From a virus, in the IMG/VR virus record IMGVR_UViG_3300031758_000439, positions 1 through 28,132 of that record: a stretch of 28,132 bases of DNA; one strand, 5' to 3'. The notes below the pieces were generated by a model. The model did not search any database and was not told the origin of the DNA. It worked only from the letters and a program-made list of their open reading frames with translations. Made by a program: the position numbers and the translations under genes. Shown piece by piece: positions 9,301-16,682 of this stretch. Within the stretch, counting starts at the first letter, position 1. Each line of letters starts with the position of its first letter.

Positions 9301-11783
9301 CCAATGCTGATGGCGGAACTTGGGTTAAATTTTGATACGATTTTAGTTTTTACTAAGTTTGACTCTAAAACTGCTCCTGATCCATTTCCTCCAACTAAAG
9401 TAATTTTTGGTTTTCTTGGATATCCAATTCCAGGATTTAATAATATTACTTTATCCAGACTTCCAGATAGATTTGCCTCTACTGATGCACCAGTGCCATA
9501 AATATCATCAACTTCTAAACCAGAAAAATTAATAACATCATAATCCTTTCCTGAACTCTCAACAATGACCGAATTAATTTTTCCGTAGTAAATATTTTCA
9601 TCATAAAGAGTCGGTGAAAATATTTCAACACCATTGATTAAAATCCCAGTGGCTTTATCTATAGTACTTTTATCATTATCTGTAAAAAATTTATTTAATT
9701 TTTTAACTAAATTAAATTTTTTAAATAATTTTTGATTGCCTAATGATTTATTTTGAAAATCAAATTTAACAAAATAATCACCATCAACATTATTTTTTAT
9801 TGGGACATAAGTTTTTGAGAATAAATCAGAATTACTATATGACAATTTTACTTGATTGTCATTTACTTTTGTTACAAAATATGCAGAAGTTCTAATTCCA
9901 ACATTTCCAGATTTTTGAATATAATATATTTTTTCACCAGTAAATAAATTGTGATTAGAACAATTTAAAATTGTAGTTGAACCCGTACTTACATTTGCAG
10001 AAACAAATGTTTTTCTATCGGTTGCATAAATTTCATAATTGGGGAGTCCAGAAGAAGCAACATAAAAATTTTCACTATTATAATCAATGTAGGTATTCTG
10101 AATTGAAGATGGAAAAATAGAAACATTTGGAAAATAATTTTGATCACTAGAAACTTTATTAATGATTTTTGTTAAATGTGTTTTTTTGAATGTGCTTGCA
10201 TTTGGACCTTTTGTATCAATAAAATGTCCAAATGCATTAAAACCAAATCCTTCAATACTTACTGTAACATTTTGTACATCTACTAAATCTGGATTAGATA
10301 ATACTACTTGGTCTCCAATAGACAAATTAATGTTTTCATACAAATATATTCTACCTGTATCTACTGATTTTATGAGATGCGTTGTTGGTACATTATAAAT
10401 CCATTGATTGAATTCAATTCGGTCATTTAAATCAATACCAAATGAAAATAGTTGTATTTTATCATTTACTCTTAAATTTGATGTTTCTTTATAATCAATA
10501 TCATTAATAATGTTAATCAATCTGAATTCAATTTTTGATCCGTCATCCAAATATGTGTATAAGAAATTTTCTTCAATTATTTCTGCACCATAATCTAAAT
10601 CAATTGTTAGACCACTTACATTTAAAAATTCATTAATTGTTTTATCGGTGTATGTTAAAACAATTGGATTTGAAAGATTTTTTGGTTTAATCAATAAAGT
10701 TCCAGATTTTTTAAATCCAATTGTAGAATCAACTAAAATAGAAGTTGAATTTTTGAATGTATTTTCTAAAACTTTTGTTTTCTTAGTAGATTCAAAGTTT
10801 AATATAAATGATGTACGATCTAAAGAAATTTCATAAAAATCCTTGGTGATATAATTTTTTTGTGCAGTTTCGTCAAATCCAACCGAATTGTATATAAAAT
10901 CTCCAGAATTTATTGGTCTATATTCAACATTATAAATTGATGCACTTGCTGTTTTATTATCTAAAGTTGATTGAAATATTGTTTTTCCTTTTAATTCTTT
11001 TCTTAAAGTAGAATCCGAAACTTTAAATGTGGAATCTCTAATTATTTGTTCAACTAAAATATTTTTAGTTATCAAATAATCATTTGATGATGGAGAAATT
11101 AAATAGTCTTGTGGTTTAATGACAGATATTGACTCATTAAAAAGAACACTAAAAAGAATTTTAAATGAAGTATCAGTTCCTTTTGTAGTATAAAAATCCT
11201 TTGCTCTTGATAATATTGTTTGTAAATTAATTCCAGTTGCAAATTGTCTATCTTCAAATCCAGGTAAAAATTGTGTTTTGAATTTTTTAAATAATTCCTG
11301 AAAAAATAAAATATTTAAATTAATTACCTGTGAATTTTTTGTATGGTCTGAAGTATCTGTTGAAGAAAATTTAAATAAATCATTTGTATTATCTTTATCT
11401 AATCCACAAAAACCACGAATACAACCAGTAAAAGAATTTGTTGTAATTCCCGTGTATGTAATAATTTCATTATCAATTTTCAATAAACCATATTTTTGGG
11501 GAAATCCAATTGTATGATTGACGAGAATCGTATCATCAAAAGACACAACATCAGAAGTGAGAGTACAAATTCCAACTGTGCTGTAAAATGTTTCGTTATT
11601 AAAATTATCAATGCTTTTATAATTTTGTAAATTAACTGTTAAATCAGTAACACCAGTCTGATGTTCCTGTGAAATATAATATTGCTCTAAAAATTCTTTG
11701 AACAGAGGAGATTCAGAATTTAAAAATTCTGGAATTTGTGATTCAATAAAAGATTGGATTTTTACTCTTTTAACTTCTGACAT
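3393..11783 (-). CDS. Giant gp7-like baseplate wedge protein (2796 aa)
   Basis: This is the largest gene in the window and directly follows gene 6, where T4 has gene 7. Residues about 28-36 (FKEFLEQYY), 196-215 (DFYTTKGTDTSFKILFSVLF) and then ELKGKTIFQST resemble, from memory, the C-terminal part of T4 gp7 (DFYSTKG...SYKFLFKVLY, then DLVGQTIYTAT). Residues about 2470-2503 (YYQRFSYAIKSQ...KW...HPSGF) resemble the T4 segment YYVMKIKS...RWK...HPVGF. In T4 these blocks are about 130 residues apart; here about 2200 residues intervene. That insert holds about ten GxGY modules, about eight H-(N/G)-x-x-x-G-(D/E/Q)-x-(I/V) modules and a YHYH-like GWAYDGNPIFGPYG near residue 1245. No signal peptide or transmembrane segment is evident. 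The ATG is one base from the end of gene 6. Structural role is fairly sure; the gp7 assignment is inference. Confidence 0.65.
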   Translation of the reverse strand: MSEVKRVKIQSFIESQIPEFLNSESPLFKEFLEQYYISQEHQTGVTDLTVNLQNYKSIDNFNNETFYSTVGICTLTSDVVSFDDTILVNHTIGFPQKYGLLKIDNEIITYTGITTNSFTGCIRGFCGLDKDNTNDLFKFSSTDTSDHTKNSQVINLNILFFQELFKKFKTQFLPGFEDRQFATGINLQTILSRAKDFYTTKGTDTSFKILFSVLFNESISVIKPQDYLISPSSNDYLITKNILVEQIIRDSTFKVSDSTLRKELKGKTIFQSTLDNKTASASIYNVEYRPINSGDFIYNSVGFDETAQKNYITKDFYEISLDRTSFILNFESTKKTKVLENTFKNSTSILVDSTIGFKKSGTLLIKPKNLSNPIVLTYTDKTINEFLNVSGLTIDLDYGAEIIEENFLYTYLDDGSKIEFRLINIINDIDYKETSNLRVNDKIQLFSFGIDLNDRIEFNQWIYNVPTTHLIKSVDTGRIYLYENINLSIGDQVVLSNPDLVDVQNVTVSIEGFGFNAFGHFIDTKGPNASTFKKTHLTKIINKVSSDQNYFPNVSIFPSSIQNTYIDYNSENFYVASSGLPNYEIYATDRKTFVSANVSTGSTTILNCSNHNLFTGEKIYYIQKSGNVGIRTSAYFVTKVNDNQVKLSYSNSDLFSKTYVPIKNNVDGDYFVKFDFQNKSLGNQKLFKKFNLVKKLNKFFTDNDKSTIDKATGILINGVEIFSPTLYDENIYYGKINSVIVESSGKDYDVINFSGLEVDDIYGTGASVEANLSGSLDKVILLNPGIGYPRKPKITLVGGNGSGAVLESNLVKTKIVSKFNPSSAISIGSSTIQFLTNHNFDDGEEVSYINDSNGNVSPLINNSNYFVGIVSATQLKLYKTKENALGKNSPITFTGIGSGIHSLKTLNSKNTITKIYVKEKGKNYSNRSVKIPSDLSSNNQNNGINTFDDYIFAKEHNFKNEDVVIYSTSGTSISGLSTQTNYYVTVIDSNRFKLSVFGSSENQRINYDNKKYVRFSSVGVGTHIFSYPPIQIEIEHVSGIATSPSAEPIVLGSIENVFITNDGKNYGSPDTLNYHRKPRVGIFSILSECILKPVLLNGSIVDVQILNSGRGYGKDIDIKIFGKGKYAELYPIVTNGKITSINILNSGIGYDEKTTLLIQRRGLGARFSANIFEWKINQVEKNKKIISPNDGGLIVPSKNNETTLEFIHFYPPKNLRFKVNNFIDKDNNEILPDNNQNPYKILGWAYDGNPIFGPYGKVNGESKLLQSSYKLKNSGEIGISISNQLRPNFGSGFFVQDYLYDRGTGDLDEYNGMFINDKNLPNINYGYFSTISNDEKEPQYPYTVPLNFKDLPIEENFNPLFNQDFNFESLDIVRNIGPYYLNSSNSSYDLIDKIDSKYKQEFIVKDISSSGITSISIFEPGDNYKVGELIKFDSKSSGGNSVSAEISRIKGKNVSNVQVGILTFTDVNFITKGVSIKGITNQPHNLISDDEIIISNLSSSEFNHLEGTKKIYVFQNSAGLVENLESQSVTGVTTYVKVTDVSGFEVDNFIGIGTEVLKIINISSTESKLYVNRFDNYSGIHSVGFATVTLLPNTFTFSTQKYEDDIVENKTVYFNPSNTIGIGTTGSIYYNIVGFQTAFGTLNATGLSTVGVNTTLLEIGDYVFGTNIQNNTTITSIGIGSITITPDHTLGGGISTNLLTFSRKIYDKTVPSRSIYIPSHKFYTGQSITYNVGLVGNGIVVSETGTGTTFRLANNQTVYTVNLGKDYVGLSTLGFTTSTGIGTTQNSLYFRSPIENIGLAHSLTTQYEKIKGKVNNYSVVVSTSQTHGLQTGDNIKFNFEQSNTNTIKLRYDKVIRKITTELIDFDPLSGINTLTNEINIPGNNLKTGDKIVYYTNDQTSVGGLSTNAVYYVLKQNPDKIKLSSYQYDANVGIAITLTSVGAGLTHNFALVNPPINILNGNIISFDLTDGSLSNMDLRLYADSNFSKEIETFKYLNYDTNRVKELNTKLSLPTEIYYNLISLSKNEDEKNQLSSDKEVNGFNKIKIIPNNINTYHSIIKTGNSQFKFNLNVIPEPLTFISGLSTSYYDTDSKNVVGPISNLRVNFGGRGYKKIPKISSITTTSGKGAALEAKSSTIGKIENLERVKDGFDYPSDTTLKPFLSVPAVAQIGDISRIEYVGIITGGNGYNTAPTLKVLGNNKIKLSAKLQSGSVIGVDIVENTNDLITPLRIVPIRNSNGYEIDSVVASNDGSTVTLELLNNSELFPLITTGYGTTDVVFPFTEGDEIFIENCRQVDRTKDNINSKDYSYRFFTVTSVSSQNFTVTFSMTGVKDSLNLNQNNGESNYENGFGYGYVVNKKDMAVFEMNLVDDLSYISGENVFGYDNRGNSVFSAKVAENGWDNEINQLRMVDAKGELEVGNKLKGEKSLLNGTVKDVNKFNLKANLGVSRDKVNESKNQSGFLNDYLQRLSDNFYYQRFSYAIKSQISYDKWKEPIKSLIHPSGFKEFSDLDIVSIPSSNVKVGISSNDLNLSVLMDNIQSLYTKNNFTLVSEDDDNLFEDGSIERINVGAEEGNIAGVGTFGPIFGVPLKEYILNKTNKVLLMNDISDQFDGSNDYISIGITTATFNALNQYYVGISTENLKIGDYIGNSEFLIPEATLVDEIGINSIRINLPHRLQVGIDTTDVSIRRKLPGNKVVGKTSFELTSGISSEKVPLYYREFNSNSSQILNLDNNIINLKSHNFQTGQKIFYNRSIIDSQPVGSATTEVDNAFSYNVSNKFDSNTIMRLDMTIFKFDSN

Positions 11784-11784
11784 T

Positions 11785-13677
11785 TTATCTTATATAATTT
11801 CCGTTGTTGTAACTAGATGTGACTGGATATTCTGTTGCAGAGGTATTTTCTCCAGAAGTTATCACATCCTCTAGCATAGTTACTTTAAGTGTAGTAGTAT
11901 CCATCTCTAAGTATATATCTTTCAAAGAAATGATATCATTTGATTCCGGAATTGCTTGAATTTGTATTCCCGAAGAATTATCCGAAGAAGTTATAATCAC
12001 TGGATTTAATAATATTTCTCCTTTTTTGTAATTAACTTCTCCTGCATTATTTACTACAATGAATGGAACTCCATTCACAAGTCTAAAGAAAAAGATAGTT
12101 CCAACTTCATCTGTCCTTGGTGTATCACTTAAATATAATTTATCTGCTATATTTTTGACAGTAAATCCTGTAGATTTTATGTTATATCCTTTCCCATCAA
12201 TTAACTTTTGAATATGAAATTGATTTCCAAAACAAAGTTCATAATTTGCAAGAGTATTGAGTGCTGGTTGTAAATCTCTTCTTATTTTTACTTTTGTGAT
12301 ATTTGAAGTGACTGCAGTGCTTGTGCTATCAATTAACGTTGAAACTTTACTATACTTAAATCTTCCACCAAAACTGTTCAATTCTGTTGATTTTGCATAA
12401 CTCTTTAATGAATTAATAACTCTAGATTGTAAATCAGTAACACTTGAAGTTGAACTTTTGTCATAATATACAGAGGATTCCAATTCAACATACAAATATT
12501 TCAAATCAATAATCTCTGGTTGTATTCCTGCAATTGAATATTGCTTTAGTTGCTTTTTAATCTCATTTTTTGAGATTTGAGATAAAAATTTACCATTTCT
12601 TGGTTTTATTGAAATGTAAACTTTTCCATATTCTGGTGGGTCTAGTTCTTCTCCACCATAAGCAGTAACAGTATCTACATTTGGAAAAATAGATGGGATT
12701 AATCCTTTATAGTCATTTGCAGTAACTGCACGATACTGGGAGGCATAGACTCTTGGTCCAAGATATTTAATTGAATCAATAGACTCAATATCGTCACCAT
12801 TTTCTGATACTTGAGTTGTGGTAATTAAAGAAATTCCACTTGTGATTGCTGTTTGATTATTATCAACTAAAATTCCTGAAAATGTAAAGTTAAAGCAACC
12901 ATCACCTTCCTTTCCATTTGTTACAATATAGGAAACAAGAACGGTACTTCCACTAATTGGTCTTTTTCCTAAAATATTATCACCAAATACAATTTCATAT
13001 TTCTCATCACTAACTTCTTGTATTAAAAATAATTTTGAAGTTTTGTCTACTTTAAAAATATTATTATATAACTCATATTTTTCATTTATAACATTTGTAA
13101 CTTTCACACGAAGTGTAGATGTATCCACACTTGCATTTGGAATTAAAAATCTTTGATTTGGTTGCGAATCGTCAATTGTAAATGATTTAGTTAAAAATGT
13201 TCCTTCATAAATTTCAACATCTGTGAAATTTGCAAATCCATCATTTCCAACAACAACTGTTTTATCTTCTGGAATTGAAAAAATATAATTTCCCCCCTCC
13301 ACAGCACCTAAGGCAACTACTCCTGCCTTTAAAGTAACTGTTTTTGAAATTAAATTACCACTAGAATCTCTAGGTGTGCTTACGGAAAAACTTATTTTTC
13401 CCTTTGATGCACTTTTTGATCTTGGTACATATCCGATATTACGTGCAAGAGAAACAACATTCTCCCGAAGAGTTGCACTATCAATAAAGGATTCATTCAC
13501 CACCATATTGGTGTTAAATGCAGTAATGTAAGAATTATATGCTAAAATATCAATTAAAACAGAAAAATTAGATCCTTCAAAATCAAAATCTGTAAAATTT
13601 GCATTTGCTCTCAAATAACTCTTAATTTGAGTTCTTAAATCATTAAAATCTAAGTTTGTAAAGTTATTGAAGGACAT
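11785..13677 (-). CDS. 6: Baseplate wedge subunit gp6
   Basis: The 630-residue product fits gp6 of T4-like phages (about 660 residues in T4), which forms the ring of baseplate wedges and connects with gp7 and gp25/gp53. The N-terminus is characteristic: NFTDFDFEGSNFSVLIDILA, then YITAFNTNMVVNESFIDSATLRENV-like sequence and ARNIGYVPRS. The central part, with VTANDYKGLIPSIFP and YGGEELDPPEYGKVYISIKP, is the baseplate-J-like region. The ATG at 13677 shares its A with the stop codon of gene 25 (TAATG), so translation is probably coupled. The downstream giant gene begins one base after its stop. Order 25-6-7-like supports the assignment. Confidence 0.93.
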   Translation of the reverse strand: MSFNNFTNLDFNDLRTQIKSYLRANANFTDFDFEGSNFSVLIDILAYNSYITAFNTNMVVNESFIDSATLRENVVSLARNIGYVPRSKSASKGKISFSVSTPRDSSGNLISKTVTLKAGVVALGAVEGGNYIFSIPEDKTVVVGNDGFANFTDVEIYEGTFLTKSFTIDDSQPNQRFLIPNASVDTSTLRVKVTNVINEKYELYNNIFKVDKTSKLFLIQEVSDEKYEIVFGDNILGKRPISGSTVLVSYIVTNGKEGDGCFNFTFSGILVDNNQTAITSGISLITTTQVSENGDDIESIDSIKYLGPRVYASQYRAVTANDYKGLIPSIFPNVDTVTAYGGEELDPPEYGKVYISIKPRNGKFLSQISKNEIKKQLKQYSIAGIQPEIIDLKYLYVELESSVYYDKSSTSSVTDLQSRVINSLKSYAKSTELNSFGGRFKYSKVSTLIDSTSTAVTSNITKVKIRRDLQPALNTLANYELCFGNQFHIQKLIDGKGYNIKSTGFTVKNIADKLYLSDTPRTDEVGTIFFFRLVNGVPFIVVNNAGEVNYKKGEILLNPVIITSSDNSSGIQIQAIPESNDIISLKDIYLEMDTTTLKVTMLEDVITSGENTSATEYPVTSSYNNGNYIR

Positions 13678-14078
13678 TATATTCTAGTTGGTTGTAAAAT
13701 AAACTCTATATTCTGTAGTGGTAATGGTAGTCCAACAATGTCATATACAATTTTAACGGTCAATTCATTATAATCATCAATTACTTCTACCTCTATATTA
13801 TTTAATCTAATTCTTGGTTCAAAATTATTTAATACAGTTTCAATTTCTCTTTTTAAAATAATCTCTATTTCTTGTGTTGCAAGTTCAAACAAAGAAGAAT
13901 TCACAGAGGTTCCCAATAAGTTATTGAAGAACCTCTCACTAATTTGAGTTTGAACTAAATTGAGAACAGATCTTTTAATTGCATCCTCATTTTTTAAAAT
14001 TAAAATATCATTTGTAACAGGATGACGTGAAAAAGACAAACTAATGTCTTTAAAAGATCTTGAAATGCTAATTGGCAT
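13677..14078 (-). CDS. 25: Baseplate wedge subunit gp25
   Basis: The 133-residue protein matches the length and pattern of the gp25/GPW family, which nucleates sheath and wedge assembly in contractile tails. The visible family features are the N-terminal FKDISLSFSRHPVTNDILIL, the helix containing AIKRSVLNLVQTQISERFF, the EPR motif (NNFEPRIRLNNIEV) near residue 100 and a final beta-rich segment. It precedes gene 6 with a TAATG overlap. Upstream (14079-14115) lies an AT-rich stretch containing TATATAAAA on the minus strand that might act as a weak late promoter. No strong Shine-Dalgarno is seen. Confidence 0.93.
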   Translation of the reverse strand: MPISISRSFKDISLSFSRHPVTNDILILKNEDAIKRSVLNLVQTQISERFFNNLLGTSVNSSLFELATQEIEIILKREIETVLNNFEPRIRLNNIEVEVIDDYNELTVKIVYDIVGLPLPLQNIEFILQPTRI

Positions 14079-14115
14079 CTAAGATTAATTGTCTTTTATA
14101 TATCTATAAGACTTT

Positions 14116-14358
14116 TCAGACAATTTTTCCATAGACTGGTTCTGTACCATAATTCCAATCATCATAATCTTCATCATTTCTGATCTTTTCGTGTAATTCA
14201 GTTTGTTTTTTAAAATCATGCTTTGGTGCATGATCGTGCATAATCTCCTGAAGTACTTTTTTTGTATTTTTTTGTTGATTGTAATCAGTAATGAGACTTG
14301 TAGTTCCCCACATTTCTCTCATATAATCTTTATTTCTATCAATTTGATAAAAAGACAT
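14116..14358 (-). CDS. Small conserved-looking protein, 80 aa
   Basis: The function is not recognised. The product MSFYQIDRNKDYMREMW... is hydrophilic, rich in Lys, Asp, Glu and His, and has no membrane segment; it ends EPVYGKIV. I choose the ATG at 14358 because AGGAG lies exactly six bases upstream (about 14367-14371), one of the best Shine-Dalgarno sequences in the window. A TTG two codons further upstream is therefore unlikely to be used. The gene sits between speD and gene 25, about 40 bases before gene 25. A TTAAATAA element just after the speD stop could be a late promoter. Confidence 0.7.
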   Translation of the reverse strand: MSFYQIDRNKDYMREMWGTTSLITDYNQQKNTKKVLQEIMHDHAPKHDFKKQTELHEKIRNDEDYDDWNYGTEPVYGKIV

Positions 14359-14419
14359 TTGCAACTCCTGTTTTTAGTAAAACCGGAACTTTTAAAGAGG
14401 TTGCTATCTCTATTATTAT

Positions 14420-14761
14420 TTAACGATCCAACTGACGAAGTTTATAATTATCCGAATTAAAATACTTCAACAATTCTAGTGCAACTAATTTTGGATTTCC
14501 TTCACCACAAGTATATACATCTATGGCAATACAACCTCTTTCCGGCCATGTATGACACGAAACATGACTTTCCGAAAGAGCAATTACAATCGTAACTCCT
14601 TGAGGATAGAAACAGTGCTGAAAAATATTTAAAATAGTCATTCCAGCACGTTCAATTCCACGTTCCATCACCCCCTGAAGAGAAATACCATCATTCAGAA
14701 GATTGTGTTCTATATCATAAACCTCCAAAAGAAGGTGATTGCCCATCGAAAACTGTTTCAA
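14420..14761 (-). CDS. speD: S-adenosylmethionine decarboxylase proenzyme
   Basis: The enzyme decarboxylates S-adenosylmethionine to supply aminopropyl groups for spermidine synthesis. The 113-residue form is the short bacterial/archaeal (class 1B-like) type. The LSESHVSCHTWPE motif is intact: self-cleavage is expected between Glu64 and Ser65 to make the pyruvoyl group. His70 and Cys85 (in YTCGEGNP) have the same +5 and +20 spacing from the serine as in the Thermotoga enzyme. All catalytic residues are present, so it is probably active. The frame opens at a TTG (14761); an ATG five codons later (14746, MGNHLLLEVYD) is an alternative, and neither has a clear Shine-Dalgarno. An AATAAATA box lies just upstream. 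speD is a known auxiliary metabolic gene of cyanophages. Confidence 0.93.
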   Translation of the reverse strand: MKQFSMGNHLLLEVYDIEHNLLNDGISLQGVMERGIERAGMTILNIFQHCFYPQGVTIVIALSESHVSCHTWPERGCIAIDVYTCGEGNPKLVALELLKYFNSDNYKLRQLDR

Positions 14762-14782
14762 CTCAATATCTTTAGTAAAAAT

Positions 14783-15421
14783 TTATTTATTTTGATTTAA
14801 ATTTGTAATTTCGTACATGTAATGATCAGATGTTTCGATTTTTCTTTTATTTTCAACCGAATATACTGTCAAATCAATTTCATATCCTGGATTTTTGTCA
14901 ATTCTATTGAAAGTCCAGGCATTATCATACCAAATAATGCGATTGTTTGGATATGCATAGTAATTTCCAGTTTCCACCTTGAATAAATGAGCACATTTAT
15001 GTTCAGGAGTCTCTGAAAAATTAAGATCAGTGACTCCTTTATTTTCCCATGACCAATCAAGGGTAAACATATATCTCCCAATCACTTTTTTTCCATCAGG
15101 ACGAATCAATTCTGCTTGCAATCCAGCAAGACGGGCACGTTTTTGAACATCAACATACGGTGAAAAGCAGTCCCAGTACATAAGATCCTCTAAAGGTTCT
15201 ATTTCTGCATCTGGTTTCCAACAAAATGCGTGAAGAGGTCTACGAGTCCAATTCACGCCATTCTCAAGGAATGCCTCAAATAAAGGAACTCTTTTTTCAA
15301 TACTAGCAACACAATGAACATCACATTTAGTTACTTCACCGTGACCTTTCTTGTGATTAAAAAGAAATTCATTACGAATATAACAGGACCAATCTGGAAG
15401 ACTATGGTTTAAATAAGCCAT
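14783..15421 (-). CDS. Conserved-looking protein of unknown function, 212 aa
   Basis: I do not recognise a function. The product is soluble and rich in aromatic residues, including eleven tryptophans (for example NGVNWTRRPLHAFCWKPD, WSWENKG and IIWYDNAWTFNR), with scattered Cys and His (TKCDVHCVAS; ETPEHKCAHLF). No nucleotide-binding, membrane or signal motif is visible. It begins two bases after the stop of the small basic gene at 15424-15561 and ends about 20 bases before speD, so the three may be co-transcribed in late infection. The ATG at 15421 has no strong Shine-Dalgarno and may depend on coupling to the upstream gene. Confidence 0.75.
   Translation of the reverse strand: MAYLNHSLPDWSCYIRNEFLFNHKKGHGEVTKCDVHCVASIEKRVPLFEAFLENGVNWTRRPLHAFCWKPDAEIEPLEDLMYWDCFSPYVDVQKRARLAGLQAELIRPDGKKVIGRYMFTLDWSWENKGVTDLNFSETPEHKCAHLFKVETGNYYAYPNNRIIWYDNAWTFNRIDKNPGYEIDLTVYSVENKRKIETSDHYMYEITNLNQNK
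14784..14791 (-). promoter_or_regulatory. T4-late-like promoter box before speD
   Basis: The minus strand reads AATAAATA, one mismatch from TATAAATA, about 23 bases before the TTG or 38 before the ATG of speD. It overlaps the stop codon region of the upstream gene. Confidence 0.4.
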
Positions 15422-15423
15422 AT

Positions 15424-15561
15424 TTACCGTCCTTGACCTCGGTACTTCTTACGTGCCCCATTGCGACTCGTAGCAGCATATTTAGTATTTCTACCTTCAC
15501 CTTGTCGAGTATTCTTCGGAATACTCTCAATCTTCATATCCTTCCGACTCTTTTGTGCCAT
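15424..15561 (-). CDS. Very small basic protein, 45 aa
   Basis: A 45-codon gene encodes MAQKSRKDMKIESIPKN... ending KKYRGQGR. It is strongly basic (more than a quarter Lys plus Arg), as expected for a nucleic-acid-binding or virion-internal peptide; the function is unknown. The start is well supported: GGAG lies seven bases before the ATG. Its stop is two bases from the start of the 212-residue gene, so the two appear to be one transcription unit. Upstream, after the terminator hairpin, the sequence TTATAAAAACC occurs twice and may supply promoter function. Confidence 0.75.
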   Translation of the reverse strand: MAQKSRKDMKIESIPKNTRQGEGRNTKYAATSRNGARKKYRGQGR

Positions 15562-15623
15562 TTTAGTTCTCCATCTAACGGTTTTTATAAGGGGGTTTTT
15601 ATAAAGTCTCTCAAGCCAATAAA

Positions 15624-15662
15624 AATGTCTCTATAAGACGATACAAACCTTATAGAGACATT
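15624..15662 (-). terminator. Rho-independent-like terminator hairpin
   Basis: A perfect 14-bp stem AATGTCTCTATAAG / CTTATAGAGACATT with an 11-base loop lies 49 bases after the stop of the glycosyltransferase-like gene. Read on the minus strand it runs into a short T-run (ATTTTTA), as an intrinsic terminator should. The stem is AT-rich, so termination may be partial. Confidence 0.65.
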
Positions 15663-15710
15663 CTATCATAACGTTTCAAAGAAGGTCAAGAAATACCTTC
15701 TAGACACTTA

Positions 15711-16460
15711 TCAGATGATTCGTGTCTTTTCGTGACCAACACGAATTTGAGGATCGCACCAGATCTCATATCCTGCCTCTTTTGCATCAAGACAGAATGA
15801 AACATCCTCTCCACACATATCTTGAACTTCACCAGATTCAAAGACCTGCATCTTCGGAGCAAACCAAGGATACTCAAGATTCTCAAATACACCTTTCTTA
15901 ATCAAAACCCATCCGAAACCTGTGTAATCCACTGTAAATGGTTTACGACGTTTCTGAATGGTCTCCAGTGTCTCGTGGTTCATCACACCACCATTGCTTC
16001 TGAAATCATCTTCCTGTAACCAATGGGCAACCGATGTGGTGTGACCATCTTCAGTGCAGTACCATCCAGCAGCAATCTCTTTGTCCATTGCTACAAGACG
16101 ATAGAACTTCTCAGTATCAAAGACAATATCACTGTCAATCCAGAGTTGATAATCATACTGTAGTTTTCCATCCCAAGGAATCTGCTTGGGTCCTCTGAGA
16201 ACATTTGCTCCAAGACATTTGCATCGTGCAAAGTTCACCATTGAACTGTAGTCTTGTGAAATCTGAATACTTGCTCCGTTCTGAACAAGGTCAAAACATA
16301 ATTGAACAAAATTCTTCAGATACAGATAAGATACTCCTCGTCCAGGCAAACAAAAGACAATTGATTTGCCTCGGATCATTTCTTTTGCTGCTTCTAAATT
16401 AAACTCTCCTTCCACAGGTCCTGTCGGAAGTTTTGCTTTTACCGTAAATCCTTTAGCCAT
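15711..16460 (-). CDS. GT-A-type glycosyltransferase-like protein
   Basis: The 249-residue protein resembles GT-A-fold sugar-nucleotide-dependent glycosyltransferases. Evidence: the N-terminal strand KSIVFCLPGRGVS, the metal-binding DxD-type motif in LWIDSDIVFD (DSD at residues 109-111), a mid-protein YTGFGWVLIKKGVFENL segment typical of the acceptor side, and C-terminal CGEDVSFCLDAKEAGYEIW followed by RVGHEK, where GT-A enzymes have the catalytic acidic residue and a metal-ligand His. The substrate is unknown; virion proteins or modified DNA bases are possible. It is followed by a terminator hairpin and preceded by two overlapping small genes. No Shine-Dalgarno precedes the ATG at 16460; the upstream 50 bases are AT-rich. 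Confidence 0.75.
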   Translation of the reverse strand: MAKGFTVKAKLPTGPVEGEFNLEAAKEMIRGKSIVFCLPGRGVSYLYLKNFVQLCFDLVQNGASIQISQDYSSMVNFARCKCLGANVLRGPKQIPWDGKLQYDYQLWIDSDIVFDTEKFYRLVAMDKEIAAGWYCTEDGHTTSVAHWLQEDDFRSNGGVMNHETLETIQKRRKPFTVDYTGFGWVLIKKGVFENLEYPWFAPKMQVFESGEVQDMCGEDVSFCLDAKEAGYEIWCDPQIRVGHEKTRII

Positions 16461-16511
16461 AAAAAATAATTGCGAAAAATAATCTGTTCTTTAGTATTCT
16501 ACCACCACAAA

Positions 16512-16682
16512 TCATTCATTGCAATGGTTTTCATTCTTATTTAGAGATACTGTAATATCCCCATCATTTCCCCCAGATGTCCATACAAGTCCTCTGATAA
16601 GTTTCAGATTTTCCTGTAAATCATTCTGCGGCACTTGACTTAATATTTCATTTCCATTTACTGAAATATTATACGTATTCAT
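16512..16682 (-). CDS. Small unknown protein, 56 aa
   Basis: A 56-codon frame encodes MNTYNISVNGNEILSQVPQN..., continuing with LVWTSGGNDGDITVSLNK. The function is unknown. It appears beta-rich and hydrophilic. GGAAG lies just upstream of the ATG, inside the preceding gene, and its first 14 bases overlap the end of that gene in another frame, suggesting coupled translation. It ends 51 bases before the glycosyltransferase-like gene. Confidence 0.6.
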   Translation of the reverse strand: MNTYNISVNGNEILSQVPQNDLQENLKLIRGLVWTSGGNDGDITVSLNKNENHCNE

